Assembly: GCA_902493385.1 (NCBI GenBank)
Contig: CABUPO010000004.1
Coordinates: 1-64,000, forward strand
Source of the DNA: an uncultured Lachnospiraceae bacterium
GTDB lineage: Bacteria > Bacillota > Clostridia > Lachnospirales > Lachnospiraceae
Length of the DNA stretch: 64,000 nucleotides
Direction: 5' to 3'
The position numbers were made by a program, and so were the translations under genes. Under the pieces are notes generated by a model that was given only the letters and a program-made list of their open reading frames with translations, had not been told where the DNA came from and searched no databases. Positions 18,101 to 26,888 of the stretch are shown here, piece by piece; the stretch's first letter is position 1; every line of letters starts with the position of its first letter.

Positions 18101-20140
18101 TTACATCTTAATCTTCTTTATACTGCTCCAGTCTCCGTATACTTTTTTATTATTAACCGTTTTACAGGCGCGGACTTTTATATAATACTTTTTCCCTTTT
18201 TTCAGTTTCTTTAAAGTACATTTCATACCCGAAAAGCTTTTTGTAACAGTACCTTTTTTTCTGAACTTTCTGGTGTTTGAAACCTTTATCTGATATTTCT
18301 TTACCCCGGAAAGCTTTTTAACAGTAACCGCCGCTTTTGAAGCATTAACCTTTTTACATGACTTAATGATTGCTTTAGGCACCAAAACCGTATCATTTTT
18401 AACTGGCTGAGCATTCGACGTATTCTGAATATTTATCGGCTCATTTGTACTTTGCTGCGCTGGCGGCTCACTTGCCGCAGGAGTCGGTATTTCTGTAGGA
18501 ACAGCCGTCGGAAAAGGCATGACCTGGCCTTCCACAACATATGGCTCAAGCTCCCAGCTTCCGGCGTCCTGGGTTCCGTAATTCTTCATTACAAATTCTA
18601 TCCTGTCATAATATACGTATACCATAAGCGCCTGAACGACCTTAGAATTATTCTCGTTGACCCATCCGTCAATACTGTTATTATAATATCTCATTGAACC
18701 CATGAATATAGATGTAAAACTCTTCTTTCCGAATACTGCTTCGTCAGAATCATCTTCTTTTGATGTCTCAGGTATTGTTATAGTGTCAGTACCGGCCTCA
18801 ACCTCATATGGGTCCATTCTGTCGCTGCGAATCTGATGAGTATTAGAAAGGGCTTTATTAGTATCAGCTACTAATACATATTCTTTTGAGGCATCAAATT
18901 CATCAGCTTTTACATAAGAAATCTTTCCGTCGTTTATCTGCTTTTCATAAAATGTAAGCTCTGTATATTTTCCGGCTGCGCCAAAGGAGAATGTTTTTGA
19001 GCTCGTGCTGTAATATACACCATTCCCTTCGGAATCATCTGCCTTTGTTACTGCAAATGTATTACCATTATCGTTTACATTCCAGACAGTCTCATCAGAT
19101 AAAGTTGTAAGATTAGATTGTACGCCAAGATTAAGTCCGTTACCTGTATTAGTAATAACGTAGCCTCCGTCCTTTTCAGTAAATTTCCATACAAGGTTAT
19201 CATTATTAAAATCATCCTGATTCACCTCTTTTGGCGGATTCATAACATTGCCATATTCATCATATTCCGTAACCCTCTGAGCTGTATCAGTCTTTATATA
19301 CGCAGTATCCTTTGCATGGTCATGTCCATACAGATAATAAATATTGGAATGCTGGCTTAAGATGTCTTTCATTTTTTGATTTGAATCTTCTATCATACCC
19401 TTGCTTACATCCGACAGACTGTTAGAATCTCTGAACGGAAAATGAGCAATGATAAATATCGGCTTTTGTTCATCTTCTTTTGCTCTGTTATATTCAATAT
19501 CATCAAGCGTATCGGCAAGCCAGTCAAACGTACCGTCCGAATATGCATAATTATAATGCTGCTTTCCGCCTTCAAGCGTCTCATAAGAATCACACAGGCA
19601 TATCAAATCAAAACCGTTAATCACATAATGATACCCGCACACATAATCAATGCCTTTATAATTCTCGATATATATATTATTGTCAGTGAGCATGCCCATT
19701 GCAGGACCGGTATAACGATTATAGTAATCTGCCGAATTATACTCGCTTTCACCGGCATTGTAATCATGATTACCGGTAATCCACAAAGTATTAGGAGTAA
19801 GCTCCGAAACCTTATCCTGTACCATATCAAGTATTCTGTACAGTTTTTCCTCTGTAGTCTGATTATCACTTGACACATCGCCGCCTACAATAACCGCATC
19901 TACATTTTCTTCATCATACATCATCTGATCTATTGTATTACCGATAGTTCCCCTCATCACCGCGTTATCTTCAGTAAGTATAGGTCCCTGATTATGTAAA
20001 TCTGACAGGCAGGCAATTGTAAGAAGCGGCTTTGAATAATCCGCATCCTCTGCATGTCCCATGCTTACAGGCGAAAATACTACTACAGCTGTTACTGCAA
20101 TAATGCTGATAAATGATATTATTTTCCTTCGATTTCTCAT
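18101..20140 (-). CDS. Secreted metallophosphoesterase with C-terminal Fn3-like domain
   Basis: 679 residues. A signal peptide covers about 1-30. The calcineurin-like catalytic domain (about 35-270) has the full metal-ligand set: SDLHNQ, VGGDVS, TGNHDYN, AHFP and YGHDHAK. A middle beta-rich region follows (about 310-540), then a P/T/E linker (PTEIPTPAASEPP). It ends in a lysine-rich Fn3-like domain (about 595-679, KKYQIKVSNTRKFRKKG, KKGKKYYIKVRACK). It may hydrolyse extracellular phosphomonoesters, phosphodiesters or nucleotides; the substrate is not shown. It converges on the AraC gene across a shared hairpin. Confidence 0.88.
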   Translation of the reverse strand: MRNRRKIISFISIIAVTAVVVFSPVSMGHAEDADYSKPLLTIACLSDLHNQGPILTEDNAVMRGTIGNTIDQMMYDEENVDAVIVGGDVSSDNQTTEEKLYRILDMVQDKVSELTPNTLWITGNHDYNAGESEYNSADYYNRYTGPAMGMLTDNNIYIENYKGIDYVCGYHYVINGFDLICLCDSYETLEGGKQHYNYAYSDGTFDWLADTLDDIEYNRAKEDEQKPIFIIAHFPFRDSNSLSDVSKGMIEDSNQKMKDILSQHSNIYYLYGHDHAKDTAYIKTDTAQRVTEYDEYGNVMNPPKEVNQDDFNNDNLVWKFTEKDGGYVITNTGNGLNLGVQSNLTTLSDETVWNVNDNGNTFAVTKADDSEGNGVYYSTSSKTFSFGAAGKYTELTFYEKQINDGKISYVKADEFDASKEYVLVADTNKALSNTHQIRSDRMDPYEVEAGTDTITIPETSKEDDSDEAVFGKKSFTSIFMGSMRYYNNSIDGWVNENNSKVVQALMVYVYYDRIEFVMKNYGTQDAGSWELEPYVVEGQVMPFPTAVPTEIPTPAASEPPAQQSTNEPINIQNTSNAQPVKNDTVLVPKAIIKSCKKVNASKAAVTVKKLSGVKKYQIKVSNTRKFRKKGTVTKSFSGMKCTLKKLKKGKKYYIKVRACKTVNNKKVYGDWSSIKKIKM

Positions 20141-20401
20141 TCATATCCCTCCATAAAAAAATAGTAGCAAAGATATCTTTACCACTATTTTATATAACAA
20201 AAGATATTTATGGAATGTCCAAAAATGTTCTCATTATATTAATTTGTATTGTAACAGATATTTATATTAAGAGCATATTACCTCCGCTTCTTATATACTA
20301 TGTTTCCCTTTTCCCAGCAGGAATAAAGGTTGCAGAAACGCACACGGAAGTGGTAGTGCACATAGAGCCATCCAAAGATGACTCTGTGTTACCCAAACCT
20401 A

Positions 20402-20713
20402 TTACAATTTATTTTGATAATTCTCCAACTGATGAAAAATACCAACTACATTTACAGAATCTTCTCTTATGTCAAATATAACAATATAATTCATCTGCGG
20501 AACAACTGCTTCATGATACCCCTTCTTTGCCAGATATGAATCCATACTGCTGGGAAACTGAAATGGATTATCCTCTAACCTGTCATATATACCGTCTATA
20601 CCATCAAGCAAATGTCTCGCTGCCTGTTGATTTTTCAATCTGTAAATCAGATGATACACAAGATTATCAAGCAATTCTTCAGCATGTTCTGTAATGTTTA
20701 AATTATAAGCCAT
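20402..20713 (-). CDS. RelE/ParE-superfamily toxin
   Basis: 103 residues from ATG 20713 (MAYNLNITEHA), preceded by GAGGAAG. An in-frame start 12 codons upstream lies inside the antitoxin gene without a ribosome site. RelE/ParE pattern: an N-terminal helical pair (ELLDNLVYHL, AARHLLDGIDGIYDRL), then beta strands with YHEAVVPQMNYIVIFDI and SVNVVGIFHQLENY. Family toxins cleave mRNA at the ribosome or poison gyrase; which applies is not clear. It overlaps the antitoxin gene by 11 nt. Confidence 0.8.
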   Translation of the reverse strand: MAYNLNITEHAEELLDNLVYHLIYRLKNQQAARHLLDGIDGIYDRLEDNPFQFPSSMDSYLAKKGYHEAVVPQMNYIVIFDIREDSVNVVGIFHQLENYQNKL

Positions 20714-20963
20714 ATTTCTTCCTCGTCTCCCTGAGTGCCGCTCTTGCATCCTTTATCCGTCCAGCTTCTATCTGCTTTTCAGATATTTCAATATCTTTAT
20801 ACATGGTAAGCTGTTTCATGGTCGACTCATAAATCTCCATACTCATGATTACCATATCACCATAACCATTTTTGGTAACATAGATAGGCTCCTTTGCCTT
20901 GTGACACATCTCAGAAATCTCTGATGTATTTTTCAAGTCTTTAATAGGAATTATTTGCGGCAT
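20703..20963 (-). CDS. Phd/YefM-type antitoxin
   Basis: 86 residues from ATG 20963, with AAGGAGG 8 nt upstream; a GTG three codons earlier overlaps the ribosome site. The N-terminal Phd/YefM DNA-binding fold shows IIPIKDLKNTSEISEMCHK, PIYVTKNGYGDMVIMSME. The C-terminal charged helix (EKQIEAGRIKDARAALRE) is the expected toxin-neutralising part. It is the first gene of the pair. Such proteins usually repress their own promoter, alone or with the toxin. Confidence 0.82.
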   Translation of the reverse strand: MPQIIPIKDLKNTSEISEMCHKAKEPIYVTKNGYGDMVIMSMEIYESTMKQLTMYKDIEISEKQIEAGRIKDARAALRETRKKYGL

Positions 20964-21155
20964 AATCTGCACCTCCTTACTTATGGTCTAATTATACCAT
21001 AATTATGTCCTTTTTCAATATCTTTTATTTAATCAAAAATTGCAGCCATCCAGGGCAGAAAAGGGTCTGTAGCACCTGAATACCATAGTCTTAAAGTTAC
21101 CACATTTTTGCACTCTGTGCTATTACGACCTTGTACCGTTCCGTCATCTGTACTC

Positions 21156-21275
21156 CTATACTCTGTCTATTTCATCCCATGCTTCATCAATTGTCTGAAC
21201 CCTGCCATGTTCCCAAAGAAATATCCATTCTTCTTTATTAATCAATTTTATTTCGTCAAAAAATATCTGCGAGTG
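21156..21275 (-). pseudogene. Short coding-looking remnant of unknown origin
   Basis: An open minus-strand frame ends at a TAG (21156-21158) and reads FFDEIKLINKEEWIFLWEHG followed by RVQTIDEAWDEIDRV. The tryptophan- and acid-rich composition looks like protein, not chance. There is no credible start with a ribosome site: the frame runs back into a terminator-like hairpin. It is most likely the 3' end of a decayed gene. The family is not recognised. Confidence 0.3.
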
Positions 21276-21312
21276 TAGGAATGTGGGTGTAGGAATAATG
21301 TAGAAATAATAT

Positions 21313-21339
21313 AGGAGTGACCAATATTCAGCCACTCCT
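21313..21339 (-). terminator. Hairpin after the GGGtGRT gene
   Basis: 7-bp arms AGGAGTG (21313-21319) and CACTCCT (21333-21339) with a 13-nt loop, 32 nt beyond the stop codon. It is followed on the minus strand by an AT-rich stretch with a poor T-run. Likely the end of the scaffold/GGGtGRT operon. Confidence 0.55.
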
Positions 21340-21371
21340 AACCACTTTTAAACAACGTTATTTCAATATTA

Positions 21372-22391
21372 TCAGAACTTACCGTTATCGGCAGCTTCCT
21401 GTACCGAAACAGCTACAGCAACAGTCATACCGACCATTGGGTTATTGCCAGCGCCGATAAGACCCATCATCTCAACGTGAGCAGGAACTGATGAAGAACC
21501 TGCGAACTGAGCGTCGCTGTGCATACGGCCCATAGTATCAGTCATACCGTATGAAGCAGGACCCGCAGCCATGTTATCAGGATGAAGAGTACGTCCTGTA
21601 CCGCCGCCTGATGCAACTGAGAAATATTTCTTGCCTTTCTCAATACATTCCTTCTTATATGTACCTGCAACAGGATGCTGGAAACGCGTAGGGTTGGTTG
21701 AGTTACCTGTTATAGAAACGTCAACGCCTTCCTTCCACATAATAGCAACGCCTTCGCATACGTCGTTAGCGCCGTAGCAGTTGACCTTTGCACGAGGACT
21801 TTCAGCGTCCTTTGAATAGCACTTACGGAATACTTCCTTAACTTCATTCTTATATGGATCATACTCTGTCTCAACAAATGTAAATCCGTTAATACGCGAA
21901 ATAATCTGAGCGGCATCCTTGCCAAGTCCGTTAAGGATAACTCTTAAAGGCTTTTTACGAACCTTATTAGCTTTCTCTGCAATACCAATAGCGCCCTCGG
22001 CTGCTGCAAATGACTCATGACCTGCAAGGAATGCAAAACATTCTGTATCTTCTTCAAGAAGCATCTTGCCAAGGTTGCCATGACCAAGTCCAACCTTACG
22101 TGTGTCTGCAACTGAACCAGGAATACAGAAAGCCTGAAGTCCCTCTCCGATTGCTGCCGCTGCATCAGCTGCTCTTCTGCAGTTCTTCTTAATAGCGATT
22201 GCAGCGCCTACTATGTACGCCCAGCATGCATTCTCAAAACATATTGGCTGAATACCTTTAATCTGGTTATATACATCTAATCCGGCATCTTTAGTAATCT
22301 TCTCTGCCTCTTCCAGAGAAGAGATACCGTACTCACCTAATACTTTATTAATCTGGTCAATTCTTCTTTCATATGATTCAAATAAAGCCAT
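21372..22391 (-). CDS. GGGtGRT-family protein (function unknown)
   Basis: 339 residues. It carries the family-naming motif as SGGGTGRTLHPDNM (about residues 261-274), plus conserved-looking GLGHGNLGKMLLEEDTECFA, CEGVAIMWKEGVDVSITGNS and a glycine-rich C-terminus (MMGLIGAGNNPMVGM). No signal peptide or membrane segment is seen, so it is cytoplasmic. GAGGAG lies upstream of the ATG. It begins 19 nt after the NifU-like scaffold gene. Pairing with a scaffold suggests a role in Fe-S cluster or metal handling, but the biochemical activity is unknown to me. Confidence 0.88.
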   Translation of the reverse strand: MALFESYERRIDQINKVLGEYGISSLEEAEKITKDAGLDVYNQIKGIQPICFENACWAYIVGAAIAIKKNCRRAADAAAAIGEGLQAFCIPGSVADTRKVGLGHGNLGKMLLEEDTECFAFLAGHESFAAAEGAIGIAEKANKVRKKPLRVILNGLGKDAAQIISRINGFTFVETEYDPYKNEVKEVFRKCYSKDAESPRAKVNCYGANDVCEGVAIMWKEGVDVSITGNSTNPTRFQHPVAGTYKKECIEKGKKYFSVASGGGTGRTLHPDNMAAGPASYGMTDTMGRMHSDAQFAGSSSVPAHVEMMGLIGAGNNPMVGMTVAVAVSVQEAADNGKF

Positions 22392-22410
22392 CTTATTCTC
22401 TCCTCCTTAA

Positions 22411-23115
22411 TTATTTGATTTCTTCATCTGTTCTTGGGTCAATAATCTTTGCTGCATCAGCAACGCGTCCATACTGTCCGCTTGCCTTCTCATAAGCTGT
22501 GTTAGGATCATCACCCTTCTTGATGAAGTCAGTCATCTTTCCAAGGCTTACAAACTTGTAACCGATAATCTCATTATCCTCGTCAAGTGCGATTCCTGTT
22601 ACATATCCTTCAGCCATCTCAAGGTAACGAGGTCCTTTAGCACGTGTTCCGTACATTGTACCAACCTGAGAACGAAGTCCCTTGCCAAGGTCTTCAAGAC
22701 CTGCTCCGACTGCAAGACCATTCTCTGAGAATGCAGACTGGCTTCTTCCGTATACAATCTGAAGGAATAATTCTCTCATAGCAGTATTGATTGCATCACA
22801 CACAAGGTCTGTATTAAGCGCCTCAAGAACAGTTCTTCCAGGAAGAATTTCAGACGCCATAGCAGCTGAGTGAGTCATTCCTGAACATCCAATAGTCTCA
22901 ACAAGCGCTTCTTCGATAATACCATCTTTAACGTTAAGCGTAAGCTTACATGCCCCCTGCTGCGGAGCACACCAGCCAATACCATGTGTAAAACCTGAAA
23001 TGTCTTTTACATCTTTAGCTTTTACCCATTTTGCTTCTTCCGGAATTGGAGCGCATCCATGGCTTACGCCCTGGGCAACCGGACACATTTCTTCTACTTC
23101 TTTTGAATAAATCAT
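22411..23115 (-). CDS. NifU-like iron-sulfur cluster assembly scaffold protein
   Basis: 234 residues. The NifU/IscU-like core (about 45-125) shows ETIGCSGMTHSAAMASEILP, matching the scaffold pattern GC.....S.S........G. Further cysteines lie in EMCPVAQGVSHGCAP and IGWCAPQQGACKL. The C-terminal 100 residues are outside the classical domain (SQVGTMYGTRAKGPRYLEMA). It is the first gene of a two-gene operon with the GGGtGRT gene and has its own promoter. No cysteine desulfurase or suf/isc gene is nearby, so this may be a dedicated scaffold and not the housekeeping one. Confidence 0.82.
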   Translation of the reverse strand: MIYSKEVEEMCPVAQGVSHGCAPIPEEAKWVKAKDVKDISGFTHGIGWCAPQQGACKLTLNVKDGIIEEALVETIGCSGMTHSAAMASEILPGRTVLEALNTDLVCDAINTAMRELFLQIVYGRSQSAFSENGLAVGAGLEDLGKGLRSQVGTMYGTRAKGPRYLEMAEGYVTGIALDEDNEIIGYKFVSLGKMTDFIKKGDDPNTAYEKASGQYGRVADAAKIIDPRTDEEIK

Positions 23116-23169
23116 GTTGAAACTCCTTTCATAGTTATCTTTTTTATAAATATATTTCTAAACCATTTA

Positions 23170-23198
23170 AGAATACAATATTATATTTTTTTTGTCAA
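23170..23198 (-). promoter_or_regulatory. Promoter of the scaffold-GGGtGRT operon
   Basis: On the minus strand TTGACA (23193-23198) and TATTCT (23170-23175) are 17 nt apart, about 55 nt upstream of the scaffold start codon. The rest of the 23116-23392 gap shows no convincing gene. Confidence 0.7.
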
Positions 23199-23392
23199 TG
23201 AAGAGCGAAAAATAATGCACATTTCTAAGCAAGCCAGCTGTAATGCGGCTATAAATCCAAAAACAGCCCAAAATACCGCATCAGACGCCAGCGTTTTACT
23301 TTCTTCGTTATACACATTAAACGATAACGAACAGCCTGTTTCCCTTCTATTCTTTATCAGGAATTGTAACAACAGAAAAAGCAAACTCTGTT

Positions 23393-24058
23393 CTAATATT
23401 TTTCAACTATAACTCCACCCGTCTTAACTATACTGTTTTGCGGAACATACCCCCTTACGCTTGAAAGAGGATAAATATTAGTCTTTGGTCCAATAACGGT
23501 TCCGGGATTAAGCACGCTGTTGCAGCCGACTTCAACAAAATCTCCAAGAACAGCTCCCATTTTCTTAAGCCCTGTTTCAATCCTTGTACCGTCATACAGC
23601 GATGCATTAATTGTAACAGGAGTCTTATCAGATTTTACATTTGATGTAATCGAGCCTGCTCCCATATGTGATTTGTAACCAAGTATTGAATCGCCGACAT
23701 AATTATAATGAGGAACCTGGACATTATTAAATAATACTACATTTTTAAGTTCTGTCGAATTGCCGACTACTGCATTTTCTCCGATTACAGCCTTTCCGCG
23801 TATAAAAGCGCACTGTCTGATTTCGGCATTTTTATCTATTATAACAGGACCTGTTATGCTCGCGCTTTTTGCAATCTTTGCCGACTTTGCCGCCCATATA
23901 TTTTCTCCGATAAGTTCATATTCGTTTTTATCAAGCTTTTTTCCAAGCTCAATAATAAAATCGCCGATAAGCGGAAGCGCTTCCCAGGGATAAGTGCATC
24001 CTGCAAATAAATCTTTTGCAATTGTCTGGTTAAGGTCAAATAATTCGTCAATTTTCAT
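23393..24058 (-). CDS. Left-handed beta-helix acyltransferase/pyrophosphorylase-like protein
   Basis: 221 residues. From about residue 55 on it shows hexapeptide repeats of a left-handed beta-helix: AKIAKSASITGPVIIDKNAE, AVIGENAVVGNSTELKNVVL and NPGTVIGPKTNIYP. The pattern resembles the C-terminal part of GlmU-like sugar-1-phosphate nucleotidyltransferases, but no nucleotidyltransferase domain is present, so only an acyltransferase-like or binding role is supported. The start at 24058 has AAAGGA 9-11 nt upstream; an ATG at 24076 overlaps the topB stop but has no ribosome site. It is translationally close to topB. Confidence 0.8.
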   Translation of the reverse strand: MKIDELFDLNQTIAKDLFAGCTYPWEALPLIGDFIIELGKKLDKNEYELIGENIWAAKSAKIAKSASITGPVIIDKNAEIRQCAFIRGKAVIGENAVVGNSTELKNVVLFNNVQVPHYNYVGDSILGYKSHMGAGSITSNVKSDKTPVTINASLYDGTRIETGLKKMGAVLGDFVEVGCNSVLNPGTVIGPKTNIYPLSSVRGYVPQNSIVKTGGVIVEKY

Positions 24059-24072
24059 TGCCTGATTTCCTT

Positions 24073-26118
24073 TCATTTATAATATTGCCTGAGACTGTTA
24101 AGCCTCTGCTTTATTGCCTGATTATATACATTATTCTTGACATAATCTACATTTCTTACAATAAATCCATTAAGTTTTTCCATATATTCACGCTCTGTTA
24201 TACTTCCTTCCGCCACCTGCGAGAGTCCAAGCTCCCAGCTTGCGGTAAGCTCAGGATTTAGAAGGCTTTTAATCGAAGCATTTACAACTTCGTACACAGA
24301 CTCTCCAATAAGAGAAGGCGTATATATCTGAGTCTTCTTGTTTAACGCTATGTATCCTATGCCTACAAGTTTTTTTAAAATCTCAGCGCGGGTCGCACTT
24401 GTTCCAATTCCGCTTCCCTTTATCTGCGCTCTTAAATCCTCGTCCTCTATAAGCTGTCCGGCATTTTCCATCGCAAGTATCATCTGTCCTGAATTGTATC
24501 TTTTCGGTGGAGAAGTCTCACCCTCCTTTATATTCAAATCAGTAAGTGTAAGCGGCGTTCCTTTTTTCAGATGCGTCATAAGGTGTGCAAACATCTCATC
24601 AGACATAGTCTGTGAAACCTCTTCACCATCTCCGTCTTTTTGCTCAGTGTTCTCACTGCTTTTTTTCTTAAATGAAAACTCCATAACGGGAAGAAAGCCC
24701 GGTACCATAAGAATCTTATCCGAAGTAAAAAATCTTTCGGGAAAATTATCAAGCTTTATAGTAACCGAAATTTTCTTATACTCGGCTGCAGGGTAAAATA
24801 CGGCAAGAAATCTTCTTGCTATAACCTCATATACATTCCTTGAAAGCTCTGGAAGCGAAGCAAGTGCAGAAAGTCCCTGTCCTGTCGGAATTATCGCATA
24901 GTGGTCGGTTATCTGACTGTCATTAACATATTTGGTACCGGCTATACCTTTATAATATCCGCCATCCAGTATCTCTTTTGCAAAATCCTTAGTAACATCA
25001 TATCCTAAAAGTCCTCTGATGTTACAATCAATCTGCTTTGCAATCGCGCCTGACAACACTCTTGCATCAGTACGCGGGTATGTAACAAGCTTTTTTTCAT
25101 ACAATTCCTGCGTAATCAAAAGCGTCTGATCCGGACTGATTTTAAATATCCTGGAACACATATTTTGAAGCTCGGCAAGATTGAACAAAAGAGGCGGATA
25201 TTTCTTCTCTTTTTTATTTTCAACCTTTTCAACTGTACACGGCTGAGCTGGCGCGATTTCTTTTACAAACTGTTCACATACGTTTTTATCCTTAAATCCG
25301 TTATCTTTATACAGATAAGGTGTCTCAAAATATTTGGATTCGTTTACTGCCTTCCATTCTGCCTTAAATATATCCGAAAGAGAATCATTTTGTGCGAAAT
25401 CGCCGATAATTCTGTAAAAAGGCGTCTTTACAAAGTTCCTGATTTCACGTTCGCGTCTTACTATCATTCCCAGAACACATGTCATTACACGTCCGACTGA
25501 TATAGGAAGCCACTTATTTCCATCTATAAATTCGTTTACAGTATATCCGTAAGTAACCGACAAAATACGAGAAAAATTAATTCCCATAAGATAATCCTCC
25601 TTCGCCCGCAAATATGCAGCCGAGGATATATTATCGTACGCATTAAGAGGTTTTGCTTCATTTATTCCTCTTAGTATCTCTTCTTCTGTCTGCGAATCAA
25701 TCCATACGCGTCTTTTATCCTTTTCTGCAGGAACATTAGCCATCTGGTCGACAAGCCTGTATATGTACTCTCCTTCCCTTCCCGAATCGGTGCATACATA
25801 TATAGTCTCCACATCATCACGGTTAAGAAGCCCCTTTACAATATTAAACTGCTTTCTGACATTATCAATTACTTCATACTTAAACGCCTCAGGATATCTT
25901 TCTGTTTCAGGCAGAAACGGCAGCGTCTCTTTTGACCATTTTTTTAACGCCGGGTCATACGCATCAGGATAACTCATAGTAACAAGATGCCCTACGCACC
26001 ATGTAACTATAATATTCTCCGATTCTACATATCCGTCTCTTCTTTGTCCGTTAACTTTAAGCGCACGGGCAAACTCCGCAGCAACGCTTGGCTTCTCCGC
26101 AATAAATAATTTCTTCAA
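24073..26118 (-). CDS. topB: DNA topoisomerase III
   Basis: A type IA topoisomerase that decatenates and relaxes DNA via a 5'-phosphotyrosine. 681 residues: TOPRIM domain at the N-terminus (LFIAEKPSVAAEFAR; CTDSGREGEYIYR), active-site tyrosine in KLVTYPRTDARVL, then QITDHYAIIPTG and GSGIGTSATRAEILKKL. No C-terminal zinc fingers are present, as usual for TopB. It lies 26 nt after the LUD gene. Copies of topB are often carried on conjugative elements, but no conjugation gene is near here. Confidence 0.95.
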   Translation of the reverse strand: MKKLFIAEKPSVAAEFARALKVNGQRRDGYVESENIIVTWCVGHLVTMSYPDAYDPALKKWSKETLPFLPETERYPEAFKYEVIDNVRKQFNIVKGLLNRDDVETIYVCTDSGREGEYIYRLVDQMANVPAEKDKRRVWIDSQTEEEILRGINEAKPLNAYDNISSAAYLRAKEDYLMGINFSRILSVTYGYTVNEFIDGNKWLPISVGRVMTCVLGMIVRREREIRNFVKTPFYRIIGDFAQNDSLSDIFKAEWKAVNESKYFETPYLYKDNGFKDKNVCEQFVKEIAPAQPCTVEKVENKKEKKYPPLLFNLAELQNMCSRIFKISPDQTLLITQELYEKKLVTYPRTDARVLSGAIAKQIDCNIRGLLGYDVTKDFAKEILDGGYYKGIAGTKYVNDSQITDHYAIIPTGQGLSALASLPELSRNVYEVIARRFLAVFYPAAEYKKISVTIKLDNFPERFFTSDKILMVPGFLPVMEFSFKKKSSENTEQKDGDGEEVSQTMSDEMFAHLMTHLKKGTPLTLTDLNIKEGETSPPKRYNSGQMILAMENAGQLIEDEDLRAQIKGSGIGTSATRAEILKKLVGIGYIALNKKTQIYTPSLIGESVYEVVNASIKSLLNPELTASWELGLSQVAEGSITEREYMEKLNGFIVRNVDYVKNNVYNQAIKQRLNSLRQYYK

Positions 26119-26144
26119 AATTCCTTTTCCTATACCCTTCGTTA

Positions 26145-26786
26145 TTAATATCCAAGTTCTTCCCCAACAAGAATAACATTAATTCTGTCAATAATCCTTG
26201 ATCTTCTTGTTACAACTACCTGACAGCATATGCTTGATTCTGAAATACAGTTCATGCATCTGCCGTATTCTGCACATGGCGTATCGCATAAAAGTCTTAT
26301 TGCATTAGGAGGCGACGCTATATTCTGAACTCTCTTTACTGCATCTTCTACATCAAAAGCAACCTTGTTCATTCCCGCAACTATAATGACCTTTTCAGGA
26401 CCGTATATAAGATACGAAAGCCTGCTTCCTGCTCCATCAATATTAACAAGCTCTCCGTCAAGAGTAATTGCATTAGTGCTCATGAGAAAATAATCGCACA
26501 TCGCAATCTTTCCCTTAAGCTCACGCTTCTGCTCGTCAGTAACATATGTGCTTCTGTCAATAACATCAAGCCGTCCGTTATCAGCCATAACAGCATCAAG
26601 TATACCAGTCTCTTTTATTGATTCAGAACCGCCCCAGGCAACTGACGCACCATCCTCAAGCATATCAAGAACACATTTTTTTGCGTCTTCCTTTGTCTGA
26701 CAGTACACACCGTTCATGCCTCTCATTCTAAGCTTTTTAATAATACCCTCAGCCTGTATTTTATAAGCTTCCTGTTTTGGTGACAT
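26145..26786 (-). CDS. LUD-domain (LutC/YkgG-like) protein
   Basis: 213 residues matching the LUD family, which includes LutB/LutC of lactate utilisation. Landmarks are GASVAWGGSESIKETGI, DYFLMSTNAITLDGELVNID, GPEKVIIVAGMNKV. A Cys-rich stretch near the C-terminus (CDTPCAEYGRCMNC...CC) could bind a metal or cluster. The partners LutA and LutB are absent, so lactate oxidation is not supported here. It stands between a terminator-like hairpin and topB. Confidence 0.8.
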   Translation of the reverse strand: MSPKQEAYKIQAEGIIKKLRMRGMNGVYCQTKEDAKKCVLDMLEDGASVAWGGSESIKETGILDAVMADNGRLDVIDRSTYVTDEQKRELKGKIAMCDYFLMSTNAITLDGELVNIDGAGSRLSYLIYGPEKVIIVAGMNKVAFDVEDAVKRVQNIASPPNAIRLLCDTPCAEYGRCMNCISESSICCQVVVTRRSRIIDRINVILVGEELGY

Positions 26787-26814
26787 ATGTAAAACCTCCT
26801 ATATGTTATGAATT

Positions 26815-26848
26815 AAAGCTCCCATTCTAATCACAAAACAGGAGCTTT
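26815..26848. terminator. Intrinsic terminator after glyA
   Basis: 8-bp arms AAAGCTCC (26815-26822) and GGAGCTTT (26841-26848) with an 18-nt loop, about 40 nt beyond the glyA stop codon and upstream of the LUD gene. T-runs are short. Confidence 0.6.
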
Positions 26849-26888
26849 TAATTATTATACAATCTTAGTATCGTTTCTGTAATTCATT

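Larger units (their letters stand above)
20964..21371. other. 408-nt gap between the antitoxin and GGGtGRT genes
   Basis: This holds an upstream AT-rich stretch that must contain the toxin-antitoxin promoter, a minus-strand coding-looking fragment (21156-21275) and a hairpin (21313-21339). In the remaining stretch, about 21030-21150, I see no gene, repeat or RNA I can name. Confidence 0.5.

Noticed and set aside
20113..20481. Plus-strand frame of 122 codons whose second half (VAETHTEVVVHIEPSKDD) looks protein-like
   Set aside because: It begins antisense inside the phosphoesterase signal peptide, has no ribosome site, and its end overlaps the toxin gene. A decayed fragment is possible but not supportable.
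23181..23384. Minus-strand 67-codon frame with one possible membrane helix
   Set aside because: TTG start without ribosome site, and its end runs through the scaffold operon promoter. Probably chance.
24073..26118. topB as evidence of a conjugative element
   Set aside because: No relaxase, coupling protein or type IV secretion gene lies nearby, and the neighbours are housekeeping genes.
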